This document shows positions 1 to 8,750 of a stretch of DNA of 64,000 nt, one piece after another. Made by a program: the position numbers and the translations under genes. The notes below the pieces were generated by a model that was not told the DNA's origin, did not search any database, and was given only the letters and a program-made list of their open reading frames with translations. Position 1 is the first letter of the stretch. The number at the start of each line of letters is the position of its first letter. The DNA comes from Pseudoxanthomonas sp. X-1 (lineage in GTDB: Bacteria > Pseudomonadota > Gammaproteobacteria > Xanthomonadales > Xanthomonadaceae): assembly GCF_020042665.1 (NCBI RefSeq), contig NZ_CP083376.1, positions 2,950,001 through 3,014,000 on the forward strand. The letters run 5' to 3'.

Positions 1-1
1 G

Positions 2-529
2 CCAGCCGCCCTGCCCGGACGCGGCCTGGCCGTTGCCGGACTCGCACTGGTCCTGGCCCTGCTGGCCGGCTGCGGCAGCGAGCGCCCGGTGGTCCGGGCC
101 AAGGCGCCGCCACCGCCCCGGGTCTGGTCGGTGCAGCCGGTGGCCGACCCGATGGCGGTCAATTCGGTGGTCATGCGGGCGCTGGGCCTGGTCGGCACGC
201 CCTACCGCTACGGCGGCAACACGCCCGACTCGGGCTTCGACTGCAGCGGATTGGTCAACTACGTCTACCGCGACATGCTCGACCTGCGCCTGCCGCGCAC
301 GTCCCGGGAGCTGGCCCAGATCCAGGGTCCTCGGATCGAGGAGACCCGTCTGGCGCCGGCCGACCTGGTGTTCTTCGGCACGCCCGGCAGCGTCAGCCAC
401 GTCGGCATCTATGTCGGCGAGGGCCGCTTCGTGCACGCCCCCAGCAGCGGCGGAACGGTCCGCCTGGACTCGCTGGACGGGGTCTACTGGCGGGATCATT
501 ACAGTGGCGCGCGCCGGGTTGTTAATTAA
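2..529 (+). CDS. NlpC/P60 family cell-wall hydrolase, lipoprotein (5' partial)
   Basis: Predicted peptidoglycan endopeptidase of the NlpC/P60 (C40) family, which cleaves stem-peptide bonds in the cell wall. The reading frame is open to the window edge, so the start codon lies upstream. The frame begins with a hydrophobic stretch ending in a lipobox (LLAGC, Cys codon at 71-73), so the protein is probably an outer-membrane-anchored lipoprotein. The catalytic motif FDCSGL (Cys codon 242-244) and the downstream histidine in SHVGIYVGEG are both present. A GTG at 89 would give a shorter protein but would lose the lipobox, so it is not preferred. A second NlpC/P60 gene follows directly and looks like a paralogue. 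Confidence 0.85.
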   Translation, partial: PAALPGRGLAVAGLALVLALLAGCGSERPVVRAKAPPPPRVWSVQPVADPMAVNSVVMRALGLVGTPYRYGGNTPDSGFDCSGLVNYVYRDMLDLRLPRTSRELAQIQGPRIEETRLAPADLVFFGTPGSVSHVGIYVGEGRFVHAPSSGGTVRLDSLDGVYWRDHYSGARRVVN

Positions 530-650
530 GCGTGATTCTTAAAATGTGATGGGTGTCGCAACCACCTCCACGCTCCTGTAACGAACTTTGAACAATTTCA
601 CCGGCATCTAACGGCAAACTCCAGTCTCCGCCGCGAACCTTCACCAGCCC

Positions 651-1565
651 GTGACGAACGACGACCTGAAGTTGGGCCAGCCGCTCACCACCCGCAAACT
701 GCGTCGTGGCCCGCTTCCCCTGCTGATCCTGGCTCTGCTTGGCACCGGTGCCGCGCCGCTGGCGATGGCCCAGGAAGCCACCTCTCCTCCCGCCGCGCCG
801 TCCCCGGACGTGGCCACGGTCACCAGCCCGGTGGCCACCACGGTCGCCACCGGCGTACCGACTCCGATCAATACCAACGCCACCGCCGCCGTTCCGGCCG
901 GGCAGCCGATCGCCGCTCCTGCGGCGCCGGCCGTGACCGTCCCGGTCGCGGCGCTGGCCCCGGCGGCCGCCGTGCCGGCCGTGGCCGCCAGCGGTTCGCT
1001 GCGCGACAAGGCCACCGAGGCCGCCGCCGCCACCCTCACCGCGCTGCTGCCGCGCCTGGCCGCCAGCGACACGGTGCCGGTCATGGACCGTTCCACCACG
1101 CTGGCCGGTGACCTGAGCCGCCTGCTGAGCCACTACAACCTGGCCGGTGCCGCGGCTGCGGCCGGCGGCCAGGCCGATGTCGGCAAGGTGCAGAGCGTCC
1201 TGCAGAGCGCCCTGGCCCTGCTCGGCACGCCCTACCGCTGGGGCGGCACCGACCCGGACAGCGGTCTGGATTGCAGCGGCCTGGTGAGCTACGTGTTCCG
1301 CACCGCCCTGGGCGTGGACCTGCCGCGCGTCTCGCGCGACATGGCCGCCGATGGCGAGGGCGAACTGATCAGGAACCGCGAGCAGCTGCGCCAGGGCGAC
1401 CTGGTGTTCTTCGGTGCCCGTGGCCGCGTCAACCACGTCGGCATCTATGTCGGCGAGGGCCGCTTCCTGCATTCGCCCAGCACCGGCAAGGACGTGCGCG
1501 TGGATACGCTGACCTCCGGCTACTGGGGCGGTCGCTTCATGCAGGCGCGCCGCGTCTCGCTGTAA
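651..1565 (+). CDS. NlpC/P60 family peptidoglycan endopeptidase
   Basis: Second C40-family hydrolase of about 304 residues. The N-terminus has a basic start followed by a hydrophobic signal segment ending near AMA (about residue 40). A long Ala/Pro/Thr-rich linker (about residues 45-170) precedes the C-terminal NlpC/P60 domain. Catalytic Cys208 lies in LDCSGL, and the partner His lies in VNHVGIYVGEG. The domain closely resembles that of the preceding lipoprotein, which suggests tandem duplication followed by divergence of the N-terminal part (lipoprotein versus linker-bearing secreted protein). The GTG at 651 has no obvious Shine-Dalgarno sequence, so the exact start is uncertain. A strong hairpin with a T-run follows. 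Confidence 0.82.
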   Translation: MTNDDLKLGQPLTTRKLRRGPLPLLILALLGTGAAPLAMAQEATSPPAAPSPDVATVTSPVATTVATGVPTPINTNATAAVPAGQPIAAPAAPAVTVPVAALAPAAAVPAVAASGSLRDKATEAAAATLTALLPRLAASDTVPVMDRSTTLAGDLSRLLSHYNLAGAAAAAGGQADVGKVQSVLQSALALLGTPYRWGGTDPDSGLDCSGLVSYVFRTALGVDLPRVSRDMAADGEGELIRNREQLRQGDLVFFGARGRVNHVGIYVGEGRFLHSPSTGKDVRVDTLTSGYWGGRFMQARRVSL

Positions 1566-1588
1566 GCGCGGACTCAGGGCTGCAACCG

Positions 1589-1615
1589 AAAGCCGGCGCA
1601 TGCGCCGGCTTTTTT
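1589..1615 (+). terminator. Rho-independent terminator after NlpC/P60 gene
   Basis: A perfect 10-bp-arm palindrome at 1591-1610 is followed directly by a run of T residues. It sits 25 bp after the stop codon. Confidence 0.85.
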
Positions 1616-1664
1616 GTTGTTCGCTCTGATCGAGGGACTTGGCGCGTGCCAGTGCTGCTTCGGA

Positions 1665-1706
1665 CGGGCAACGGTCCGGCGGGCGGTGGCCGCCTATCCC
1701 TGAGGG
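1665..1706. repeat. Partial copy of the dispersed palindromic element (one arm)
   Basis: This stretch resembles one arm of the element found complete at 42613-42727 and 45902-46017, in reverse orientation. The shared core is GGTCCGGCGGGCGG followed by a version of CCTATCCCT. Only one arm is recognisable, so it is a fragment. It lies between two convergent genes. Confidence 0.4.
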
Positions 1707-1707
1707 T

Positions 1708-2199
1708 CTAGGCGTGGAACGCGGCCACGGTCTGCTCGATGTCCTTGCTCAGCTCCATCACCTTGATGGCGTAGTCGGCCAGGCGCTGGTCCGCCTCGCT
1801 GGTCGGCGTCCATGGCGGCACGGGGGTCGGCTTGCCCTCGGCCTGATCCATGGCCACGAACACGATCACGCAGTGCGTGCACAGGCGGCTGACCGCCTCG
1901 CCTTCGCCCGGCTCCAGGTCGCGCGCGCGCACGTCCACGGCGAAGTGCATGCTGCTGGTGCCGGTGTGGACCAGCTTGGCGGTGACCGTGACCAGGTCGC
2001 CGATGCGGATCGGGGCGACGAAGCGGATGCCGCCCACCGCGACGGTGACGCTGTAATGTCCGCTCCAGCCGACGGCCGCGGCATAGCCGACCTGGTCGAT
2101 CCAGCGCATGACCACCCCGCCGTGGACCTTGCCGCCGTAGTTGACGTCCTTGGGTTCGGCCAGGAAGCGGAAAGTCAGTTCGCGTTGCTCGCCACGCAT
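1708..2199 (-). CDS. Acyl-CoA thioesterase, hotdog fold
   Basis: A 163-residue protein of the YciA/cytosolic acyl-CoA hydrolase type, which releases CoA from acyl-CoA thioesters. The conserved region VNYGGKVHGGVVMRWIDQ is near the N-terminus, as in YciA and BACH proteins, where the Asp of the hotdog helix is catalytic. The open frame runs far upstream, but the ATG at 2199 matches the family start and has AGGAGA at 2203-2208, so it was chosen. It is converged upon by the NlpC/P60 gene. The acyl-chain preference cannot be read from sequence. Confidence 0.85.
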   Translation of the reverse strand: MRGEQRELTFRFLAEPKDVNYGGKVHGGVVMRWIDQVGYAAAVGWSGHYSVTVAVGGIRFVAPIRIGDLVTVTAKLVHTGTSSMHFAVDVRARDLEPGEGEAVSRLCTHCVIVFVAMDQAEGKPTPVPPWTPTSEADQRLADYAIKVMELSKDIEQTVAAFHA

Positions 2200-2349
2200 G
2201 GGGTCTCCTGAAGATCGGGCTGGGGCGCGCGCCGCGCCGGGCTGGTCGAGGGGCCGGCGCCGACGCCGGTCGGGCGAGGATAGTCGGTTGCGGGTCGGGC
2301 GACTTTCGCGCCATCCTGTTGGCTTCCCGCTCAATGGAATGAACACCGC

Positions 2350-2754
2350 ATGCGCACCTCCCTCGGCCTGCTGTTGGGCATCGTCGTCGCCGCCGCCGTC
2401 GTGGCCGGCGGCGGCTATGGCTACCAGCACCTGTACCGCCTGCCCTCCGGCCCGGACTTCTATACGGTCTCCAACCTGGCCGAATACGCCATGGCGGCGC
2501 CGCGCGAGGCGCTGGCCTGCCTGATCGGCGGCTTCGCGCTGGCCGGGCTGTTCGGCGGCGCCGTCGCGGCCAAGATCTCCAGCGCCAACCGCAGCGCCCC
2601 GGCGATCACGGTGGGTGCGCTGGTGATGGTGGGCGTGATCGCGCTGGCGGTGTTCGTGCCCTTCCCGGCCTGGGTCACGGTGGTCGCGCTGCTGCTGCCG
2701 ATCCCGATGGCCCTGTTCGCCACGCGCCTGGCCACGCCGCGCCACGAAGTCTGA
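2350..2754 (+). CDS. Hypothetical four-helix inner-membrane protein
   Basis: A 134-residue protein that I do not assign to a named family. Hydrophobic segments lie at about residues 5-22, 52-72, 88-106 and 110-128, with short polar loops, which predicts a small polytopic inner-membrane protein. An alternative ATG lies just upstream at 2340, but its frame differs. The gene is transcribed away from the thioesterase and toward the symporter, and ends at a bidirectional terminator. Function unknown. Confidence 0.7.
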   Translation: MRTSLGLLLGIVVAAAVVAGGGYGYQHLYRLPSGPDFYTVSNLAEYAMAAPREALACLIGGFALAGLFGGAVAAKISSANRSAPAITVGALVMVGVIALAVFVPFPAWVTVVALLLPIPMALFATRLATPRHEV

Positions 2755-2843
2755 GCGCAGCACGCGGGGCGCCTGATCGCCTCGATGCGGACGACCAGCG
2801 ACGCGACGCCGCGAATGCCGAAGCGGCGCACGTGGCGAAAACG

Positions 2844-2880
2844 CAAAGGGCGCGCTGCCAGGCAGCGCGCCCTTTGCTTT
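2844..2880. terminator. Bidirectional terminator
   Basis: A near-perfect stem of about 16 bp (GGGCGCGCTGCC and its complement) lies between the convergent membrane-protein and symporter genes. A/T-rich flanks let it act on both strands. Confidence 0.75.
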
Positions 2881-2897
2881 GACGAGGCGTTGGACGG

Positions 2898-4220
2898 TCA
2901 GCGCTGCGGAGCCGACTCCACGCCGACGTTGGTCGGCGCCGCATCGTAGACCTGCTTGTCGAGCAGGCCGGTCTCGCGCGCCACCAGGGTCGGCACCAGC
3001 ATCTGCCCGGTGACGTTGGTCAGGGTGCGCATCATGTCCAGGATGCGGTCGATGGCGTACAGATAGCCGATGGTCTCCAGCGGCAGGCCCGCGGCGGTCA
3101 GCACCACCGTGGCCATCACCACCGCCGTGCCCGGCACGCCGGCGGTGCCGAAGCTTCCGAGCACCGAGGCGATCAGCACGATGAAGTACTGGTTGGCGGA
3201 CAGCGGCACGCCGGTGTACTGCGAGATGAAGAGCGCGCACAGCGCCGGGTAGATCGCCCCGCAGCCGTCCATCTTGATGCTCGCGCCCAGCGGCACGGCG
3301 AAGGCCGCGTAATCCTTGTTCACGCCCAGGTTGTGGGTGATCGAGCGCATCGACACCGGCATGGCGGCGAAACTGGACGAACTGACGAAGGCCACCTGCA
3401 TGCCCGGCGCGGCGCCACGGAAGAATTTCAGCGGGTTGAGCCCGTGGATCAGCAGCAGGCCGCCGTAGACCACCACGATGTGCAGGATGCAGGCGATGTA
3501 CAGGGCCAGCACGAAGTTGCCCAGCGGCAGCAGTTTCTCGAAGCCGTAGGCGCCCACCAGCGCGGCGATCAGGCCGAAGGTGCCGATCGGGGTGACCTCC
3601 AGCACGAAGCGCGTCACCTGGATCATGATCTCGCTCATCTGCGCGGTGACCTTGCGCGCCTCGGCCACGCGATCGCCCAGCTTGACCATGGCGAAGCCGA
3701 GCAGCGCGGCGAAGAAGATCACGGGCAGGATGGAACCGCGGCCCGCCGCCAGCACCGTCTCACCGGCCGCGTTGGTCCGCGTGCCGATGCCGGTCAGGGC
3801 GAAGAACGGGTTGGACGGGACCACGTCCAGCAGCACCTTGATCGGGCTGGGCACGTCGCGCGGCTTCCACGCCGAATCGATGGCGATGCTCAGCGCGCCG
3901 CTGCCCGGCTGCATGACCGTGCCGACCAGCAGGCCCACGCCCACCGCCAGGCAGGCGGTGACGACGAACCAGCCGAAGGTGCGCGCGCCGAGCGCGGCGA
4001 TGGACTTCTGCCCGCTCAGCGCCGAGATCGCGTTGATCACCGCGAAGAACACCAGCGGGATGGCGATCATCTTGATCAGGGTGACGTAGAGATCGCCCAG
4101 CGGGCCGAACCAGGTCTCCGCGCGCGGCCCGAGCGCCCAGCCGGCCAGCGCGCCGAGCACGAAACCGGCCACCACCCGCTGCCAGAACGGGATCTTCAGC
4201 CATGCCTGCACGAGTTTCAC
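2898..4220 (-). CDS. Dicarboxylate/amino acid:cation symporter (DAACS family)
   Basis: Secondary transporter of the GltP/DctA/GltPh family (SLC1-like), about 440 residues. It imports glutamate, aspartate or C4-dicarboxylates with H+ or Na+. The serine-rich hairpin-1 motif (SSSSFAAMP), the unwound TM7 segment (KMDGCG) and the TM8 substrate segment (DRILDMMRTLTNVTGQ) are present. In the last motif, archaeal GltPh has Asp (D405, a Na+ ligand) where this protein has Gln, so the coupling ion may differ. The GTG at 4220 just before KLVQAWLKIPFW matches usual N-termini, but an ATG at 4277 is possible. Divergent from the phosphatase gene. Confidence 0.88.
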   Translation of the reverse strand: MKLVQAWLKIPFWQRVVAGFVLGALAGWALGPRAETWFGPLGDLYVTLIKMIAIPLVFFAVINAISALSGQKSIAALGARTFGWFVVTACLAVGVGLLVGTVMQPGSGALSIAIDSAWKPRDVPSPIKVLLDVVPSNPFFALTGIGTRTNAAGETVLAAGRGSILPVIFFAALLGFAMVKLGDRVAEARKVTAQMSEIMIQVTRFVLEVTPIGTFGLIAALVGAYGFEKLLPLGNFVLALYIACILHIVVVYGGLLLIHGLNPLKFFRGAAPGMQVAFVSSSSFAAMPVSMRSITHNLGVNKDYAAFAVPLGASIKMDGCGAIYPALCALFISQYTGVPLSANQYFIVLIASVLGSFGTAGVPGTAVVMATVVLTAAGLPLETIGYLYAIDRILDMMRTLTNVTGQMLVPTLVARETGLLDKQVYDAAPTNVGVESAPQR

Positions 4221-4355
4221 GAAAGGGCGCCCCGCCGTCGATGCAAGCACGCACCTTACCGCGCGCCGCCCGCGCATGGCGATGCCCGGCGTGGAACCCG
4301 GCGGGCCAGCAGCGGGACAGGTCGGGCCTGCGCCGCGCTGGGACGCCGGTCCGGA

Positions 4356-4373
4356 TCGTCATCTGGCTGTTGT
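4356..4373 (+). promoter_or_regulatory. Candidate Pho box upstream of alkaline phosphatase
   Basis: Two heptamers, TCGTCAT and CTGTTGT, are separated by 4 bp. Each matches the PhoB half-site consensus CTGTCAT at 5 of 7 positions with the correct 11-bp phasing. It lies 45 bp before the phosphatase start, a sensible position. The match is modest, and the assignment rests partly on the gene it precedes. Confidence 0.4.
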
Positions 4374-4418
4374 CTGGGCGAGGCAGACTTGGCGGTCGGT
4401 CCATTCCAACGTCCCCGC

Positions 4419-6119
4419 ATGCGCCTGTCTCCCCGCCCCGCCCTCGCCCTGACCGCCTCCCTGGGCCTCACCCTGCTCACCGGCTGCGCCAGCAGCGGCG
4501 GCGCCAGGCCCGCGACCGCCGTCGCGGCCCCGGACGTGCCGCAGGTCGCCCACCCGCAGGGCGAGACGCCGCAGTGGTGGTATCGCAGCGGCGCCGCGCG
4601 CGCGGCGGGCAACGGCGCGATGGCCGGCAAGGCGCGCAACGTGATCCTGTTCCTGGGCGACGGCATGAGCCTGACCACCGTGGCGGCCGCGCGCATCCTG
4701 GAAGGCCAGCGCCGCGGCGCTTCCGGCGAGGAGAACGCCCTGAGCTGGGAGACCTTCCCCGCCACCGCCCTGAGCAAGACCTACAACACCGATTCGCAGA
4801 CGCCCGATTCGGCCGGCACCATGACCGCGATCATGACCGGCGTGAAGTCGCACATGGGCGCCATCGGCGTCAGCGCCGGCACCCGCGGCGACTGCGCCGA
4901 CAGCTTGAACAAGGGCCTGCTGACCTGGCTGCAGCTGGCCGACAGCGCCGGGCTGGCCACCGGCATCGTCACCACCACGCGCCTCACCCACGCGACCCCG
5001 GCGGCGACCTACGCGCACAGCCCCGAGCGCAACTGGGAGAACGACGCCGACCTGCCCGAGGCCGCGCGCCAGGCCGGCTGCACCGACATCGCCCAGCAGC
5101 TGCTGACCGACGCGCGCTTCGGCCGCGGTCCGCAGGTGGTGCTGGGCGGCGGACGCAGCCAGTTCCAGAGCGCCACCGAGCGCGACCCGGAGTACGACGA
5201 CAAGGTTGGCCTGCGCCTGGACGGGCGCGATCTGGTCGATGAGTGGAAACAGGCCCATCCGGGCGGCGCCTACATGTGGAACGCGGGCCAGTTCGAGGCG
5301 GCCAAGGACGCGCCGGCCCTGCTTGGCCTGTTCGAGCCGGACCACATGCAGTTCGACCACGACCGCAACCGCGGCGCCCAAGGCGAGCCCAGCCTGGCGC
5401 AGATGACCACTGCGGCCATCCAGTCCCTGGCGCGCCAGCCGCAGGGCTTCGCGCTGATGGTCGAAGGCGGCCGCATCGATCACGCCAACCATTACGGCAA
5501 CGCCTTCCGCGCGCTGGACGAGACCATCGCCCTGTCCGACGCGGTGCGCGCCGCGGTCAGGACCGCGCCGCCGGACACGCTGATCATCGTCACCGCCGAC
5601 CATTCGCATGCGCTGAACTTCGTCGGCTATCCGGTGCGCGGCAACCCGATCCTGGGCAAGGTGCGCGGCGTCTCCGGCGAGGATGGCGACCGTTCGCAGT
5701 ACGCGCGCGACGCCAACGGCCAGACCTACACCACGCTCAACTACGCCAACGGTCCGGGCTATCCCGGCGCGAGCAACGCCCAGCCGGCCGGCCCCAAGCG
5801 CTTCCCGCACGAGCCCTCGGAGTTCAAGGCCGCGCAGGGCCGCCCGGTGCTCGACGAGGTCAACACCGAGGATCCGGACTACCTGCAGGAAGGCATGATC
5901 CCGATGAAGTCCGAGAGCCACGGCGGCGACGATGTCGGCGTCTGGGCCATCGGACCGGGCAGCGAGGCGGTGCACGGCACGATCGAACAGAACACGCTCT
6001 ACCACCTGATCGTGCAGGCCACGCCCGCGCTGCGTGCGCGCCTGTGCAAGGCGGGGACGTGCAATGCCGATGGCGTGCCGGTGGAACTGCCGGTGGTGGG
6101 GGCGTTCGAGGTGAAGTGA
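4419..6119 (+). CDS. Alkaline phosphatase, PhoA superfamily lipoprotein
   Basis: A 566-residue metal-dependent phosphomonoesterase of the alkaline phosphatase family. It has a lipoprotein signal (LLTGC, Cys23), so it probably acts on the periplasmic face of a membrane. Zn/Mg-binding motifs appear in order: NVILFLGDGMS, the nucleophile segment TPDSAGTMTA (Ser131), EGGRIDHANH, TADHSHALN and SESHGGDDV. The ATG at 4419 starts a clean signal peptide, whereas the open frame upstream is antisense to the symporter. A candidate Pho box lies just upstream. Releasing inorganic phosphate would feed the porin and Pst transporter encoded about 40 kb away in this window. Confidence 0.9.
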   Translation: MRLSPRPALALTASLGLTLLTGCASSGGARPATAVAAPDVPQVAHPQGETPQWWYRSGAARAAGNGAMAGKARNVILFLGDGMSLTTVAAARILEGQRRGASGEENALSWETFPATALSKTYNTDSQTPDSAGTMTAIMTGVKSHMGAIGVSAGTRGDCADSLNKGLLTWLQLADSAGLATGIVTTTRLTHATPAATYAHSPERNWENDADLPEAARQAGCTDIAQQLLTDARFGRGPQVVLGGGRSQFQSATERDPEYDDKVGLRLDGRDLVDEWKQAHPGGAYMWNAGQFEAAKDAPALLGLFEPDHMQFDHDRNRGAQGEPSLAQMTTAAIQSLARQPQGFALMVEGGRIDHANHYGNAFRALDETIALSDAVRAAVRTAPPDTLIIVTADHSHALNFVGYPVRGNPILGKVRGVSGEDGDRSQYARDANGQTYTTLNYANGPGYPGASNAQPAGPKRFPHEPSEFKAAQGRPVLDEVNTEDPDYLQEGMIPMKSESHGGDDVGVWAIGPGSEAVHGTIEQNTLYHLIVQATPALRARLCKAGTCNADGVPVELPVVGAFEVK

Positions 6120-6180
6120 GGCGGCGTTTCTTGTTTCGTGGCGTCATGAAGCAAGAGCAGAGCAAGAGCGGAAGGAGCAA

Positions 6181-6213
6181 AGTCCCTGGATTCCCGCTTT
6201 CGCGGGAATGACG
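6181..6213. repeat. Dispersed REP-like palindrome
   Basis: It contains ATTCCCGCTTTCGCGGGAAT (6190-6209), a perfect hairpin preceded by CCTGG. The same kind of sequence occurs twice at 54838-54918, and a degenerate version forms the array at 47307-47485. Confidence 0.7.
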
Positions 6214-6276
6214 ACCGGGGAGTGATGCTCTGCTCGCTGCTCCTGCTGCGATCGCGGTTGCTTTTACCAGGCGCCA

Positions 6277-6306
6277 AAAAGGAAAAGGCCGCTTTCGCGG
6301 CCTCTC
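6277..6306 (-). terminator. Terminator of the M61 peptidase gene
   Basis: On the minus strand a stem AGGCCGC/GCGGCCT with a TTTC-type loop is followed by a T-rich tract. It lies about 50 bp past the peptidase stop codon. Confidence 0.75.
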
Positions 6307-6353
6307 CTCCGGCTTGGCGCCCGCACCACCCCGGGCGGACGCCAACCCCGGAC

Positions 6354-8246
6354 TCAACGCGCCTCGAGCAGCTTGCTCAAGGTGTCGGTGGTGCCGGCCA
6401 CGCGTTCCAGCGACGGGTACTGCAGCCCCCCGTGGTAATCGAGCTTGTAGGTGTCGTAACGGTCGAAGTTCTTCACCAGCAGCTCGATCGGCGCCTTGCC
6501 CGTCTTGGCCGCGGTCACCGCATCCTTGATCGCGTCGCCGGAATAGGCCTGGCCGTTGACCGCCACGATCGTCATGCCCGGGGCGATGCCGGCCTGGAAC
6601 GCCGGGCTGTCCCACAGCACATCGCCCACGCCGCCGTCGCTGCCCACCGACAGGCCCAGCGAATAGGTCAGGTTGGTCGACTTGCTGCGGCCCTCGGCGG
6701 CCTTGATCGCGGCGCTGGGCTTGTCGCTGAACACCAGCTTCCAGCCGCTGGCCTCGATGCCGCCGGTCAGCGGCTTGCGGCCATCCAGGCGGTCGCGCAG
6801 GAACGTGGCCCAGTCGTAGGCCGCCACGCCGTTGAGCGTGGCCACGACCTCGTCGAAGTCGTACGGCTTGACCTGGTAGCTGCCGTTGTCCATGCCGAAG
6901 AAGGCCTTGGCGAAATCGTCGATCGACTTCTTGCCCCGGCTCAGCTCGCGCAGCTTGGCGTCGGCCTCCAGCCACACCATCTGGCCACCGGAGTAGTAGT
7001 CCTCGCTCAGCTGGTAGCTGCGATAGGCCTGCGGGCGGCGCATGTTGATGGTTGGATCGTTGGTGGTGTCCTGCAGCGGACGCCAGTCCAGGCCCGGCCG
7101 GCCGCGGGCGTAGGTCGCCGCGACGCTGGCCAGAGCGTCCATCGTCTGCTCCTTGGACCACAGGCCCGAGCGCGCGGCCAGCACATAGCCGTAAAACTGG
7201 GTCTGCCCCTCGTAGACCCACAGCAGGCTGTCGCCCATGGGCACGTTGAAGTTGGGCGTGGCCAGGTCCGCGCCGCGGCGGAACTTGCCGTTCCAGGAGT
7301 GGTTGAACTCGTGCGGCAGCAGATCGCGGCCGCCCCAGGTCTCGTCCCACTTGGTGAAGTAGTCCGGGCTGCCGCTGTTCTCGCTGGAGCGATGGTGCTC
7401 CAGGCCGATGCCGCCCATCTGGTTGGTCAGCGCCAGCAGGAAGTCGTAGTGGTCGTAATGGTGCGCGCCGTAGAGCTTGTAGGCCTGCTCGACCAGCGCC
7501 TTGTGCTTGGCGATCTGCTCGGGCTTGGCCTCAAGCGACTTGGGCGCATCGGCGAACACGTTGAGCTTGACCGGCGTCTCGCCCTGGCTCAGGTCGAACT
7601 GCTTGTAGTACTTGCCGGCGAACAGCGGCGAATCCTGCAGCACGTTCCACGGCAGGGTCTTGAACTGCACCGTGTCGCCGGCCTTGCTGGCGGTCTCAGC
7701 GGCGGTGGCGTAGGACCAGCCGGCCGGCAGCTTGACGCTGGCCTGCACCGGGATCTGGCGGCTGTAGTAGCCGGCCGGATACAGCACGGTGAGGTTCCAC
7801 TGCAGGTTGAGCATGGCCGGGGTCATCACCACGCGGCCCTGGTCGCGGCTCAGCGGCGAGAGGTAGTCGAACTCCACCTGCAGCTCGCTCACGCCCTCGG
7901 GAATGTTCACCTTGTAGGCGAACACGTCGTACTGGTCGCGCGTCCAGGCCAGCTTCTGGCCGTTGGCGGTGAACTTCAGCCCGGCGACCTTGGCCACCTG
8001 CCCGGTCGGGCTGTGGTTGCCGGGGATCCATTCCGGATACAGCAGGGTCAGCTCGCCCGCCTTCACCGGCAGGGTCTCGCGCACCTTGAAGATGCGCCGG
8101 CCCAGATCGGTGGCATCCACGTCCACCCGCAGGGTGCCGGGATACGGGATGTCCTGCGGCGCAGGCGTGCTGGACTGCTGGGCCTGCGCGGCGCCGGCGA
8201 GCGCGCACAGGACGGCCAGGGCGACAGGCGAGAAAGCGATCTTCAT
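6354..8246 (-). CDS. M61 family metallopeptidase (glycyl aminopeptidase-like) with PDZ domain
   Basis: A 630-residue secreted zinc peptidase. The signal peptide (about residues 1-21) ends at AQAQ. The M61 N-terminal domain follows, then the zinc site LLPHEFNHSWNGK (HExxH) near residue 310, typical of M61 glycyl aminopeptidases, which remove N-terminal Gly or Ala. A C-terminal PDZ domain (about residues 520-600) contains GVGDVLWDSPAFQAGI. The length fits the family. The ATG at 8246 gives the signal peptide, and the frame extends further upstream without support. Likely periplasmic; substrates unknown. Confidence 0.9.
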   Translation of the reverse strand: MKIAFSPVALAVLCALAGAAQAQQSSTPAPQDIPYPGTLRVDVDATDLGRRIFKVRETLPVKAGELTLLYPEWIPGNHSPTGQVAKVAGLKFTANGQKLAWTRDQYDVFAYKVNIPEGVSELQVEFDYLSPLSRDQGRVVMTPAMLNLQWNLTVLYPAGYYSRQIPVQASVKLPAGWSYATAAETASKAGDTVQFKTLPWNVLQDSPLFAGKYYKQFDLSQGETPVKLNVFADAPKSLEAKPEQIAKHKALVEQAYKLYGAHHYDHYDFLLALTNQMGGIGLEHHRSSENSGSPDYFTKWDETWGGRDLLPHEFNHSWNGKFRRGADLATPNFNVPMGDSLLWVYEGQTQFYGYVLAARSGLWSKEQTMDALASVAATYARGRPGLDWRPLQDTTNDPTINMRRPQAYRSYQLSEDYYSGGQMVWLEADAKLRELSRGKKSIDDFAKAFFGMDNGSYQVKPYDFDEVVATLNGVAAYDWATFLRDRLDGRKPLTGGIEASGWKLVFSDKPSAAIKAAEGRSKSTNLTYSLGLSVGSDGGVGDVLWDSPAFQAGIAPGMTIVAVNGQAYSGDAIKDAVTAAKTGKAPIELLVKNFDRYDTYKLDYHGGLQYPSLERVAGTTDTLSKLLEAR

Positions 8247-8349
8247 GGAGTCTCCGGGACGGGGAAGGCCAACGCGGCAACCCTCGATGCTATCCCCTGT
8301 CGCCCGCCTGACGTTCCTGCCATTGGTCACGGTCGCCGCGTCGGGGCCC

Positions 8350-8385
8350 ACGAAAAAGGCCGCCCGGAGGCGGCCTGTTCGTGAC
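8350..8385 (-). terminator. Terminator of the cyoABCD operon
   Basis: Minus-strand stem AGGCCGCC/GGCGGCCT followed by a T5 run, about 20 bp beyond the cyoD stop. Confidence 0.8.
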
Positions 8386-8405
8386 GCGGCGCGACCCGAA
8401 GGCCT

Positions 8406-8750
8406 TCAGTGCATCATGTTCGCGTTCATGTTGTGCAGCACCCACAGCGAACCGACGATCACGATGCCGATCACCACCACCGTGGAGATGAACACCATGG
8501 TGTTGCTGCGCTGGGCCGGGGTCAGGTCCATGTGCAGGAAGTACACCAGGTGCACGACGATCTGCGCCGCCGCGCACAGCGCGGCGATGGCGGCGGTGAC
8601 GCCGGCGGGGAAGAACCCGCTCATCGCCAGGCCGAACGGAATGACCGTCAGGATCACCGCCCAGACGAAGCCGATCAGGTAGGACTTCACGCTGCCGTGG
8701 CCGGCCGCCTCGTGGGCGTGGTCGTGGGAAGAATGGACAGGACCGCTCAT
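8406..8750 (-). CDS. cyoD: Cytochrome o ubiquinol oxidase subunit IV
   Basis: A 114-residue accessory subunit of the bo3-type quinol oxidase, with three transmembrane helices (about residues 22-42, 48-72 and 82-105). Family motifs include SYLIGFVWAVILT and the HLVYFLHMD segment. The N-terminus is His-rich (HSSHDHAHEAAGH). The ATG at 8750 overlaps the cyoC stop as ATGA, implying translational coupling. It is the last gene of the cluster. No cyoE (heme O synthase) gene follows here, so that activity must be encoded elsewhere. Confidence 0.93.
   Translation of the reverse strand: MSGPVHSSHDHAHEAAGHGSVKSYLIGFVWAVILTVIPFGLAMSGFFPAGVTAAIAALCAAAQIVVHLVYFLHMDLTPAQRSNTMVFISTVVVIGIVIVGSLWVLHNMNANMMH

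Noticed and set aside
3333..4418. Long N-terminal extension of the phosphatase reading frame
   Set aside because: It lies antisense to the symporter gene. The signal peptide and lipobox at 4419 define the true start.
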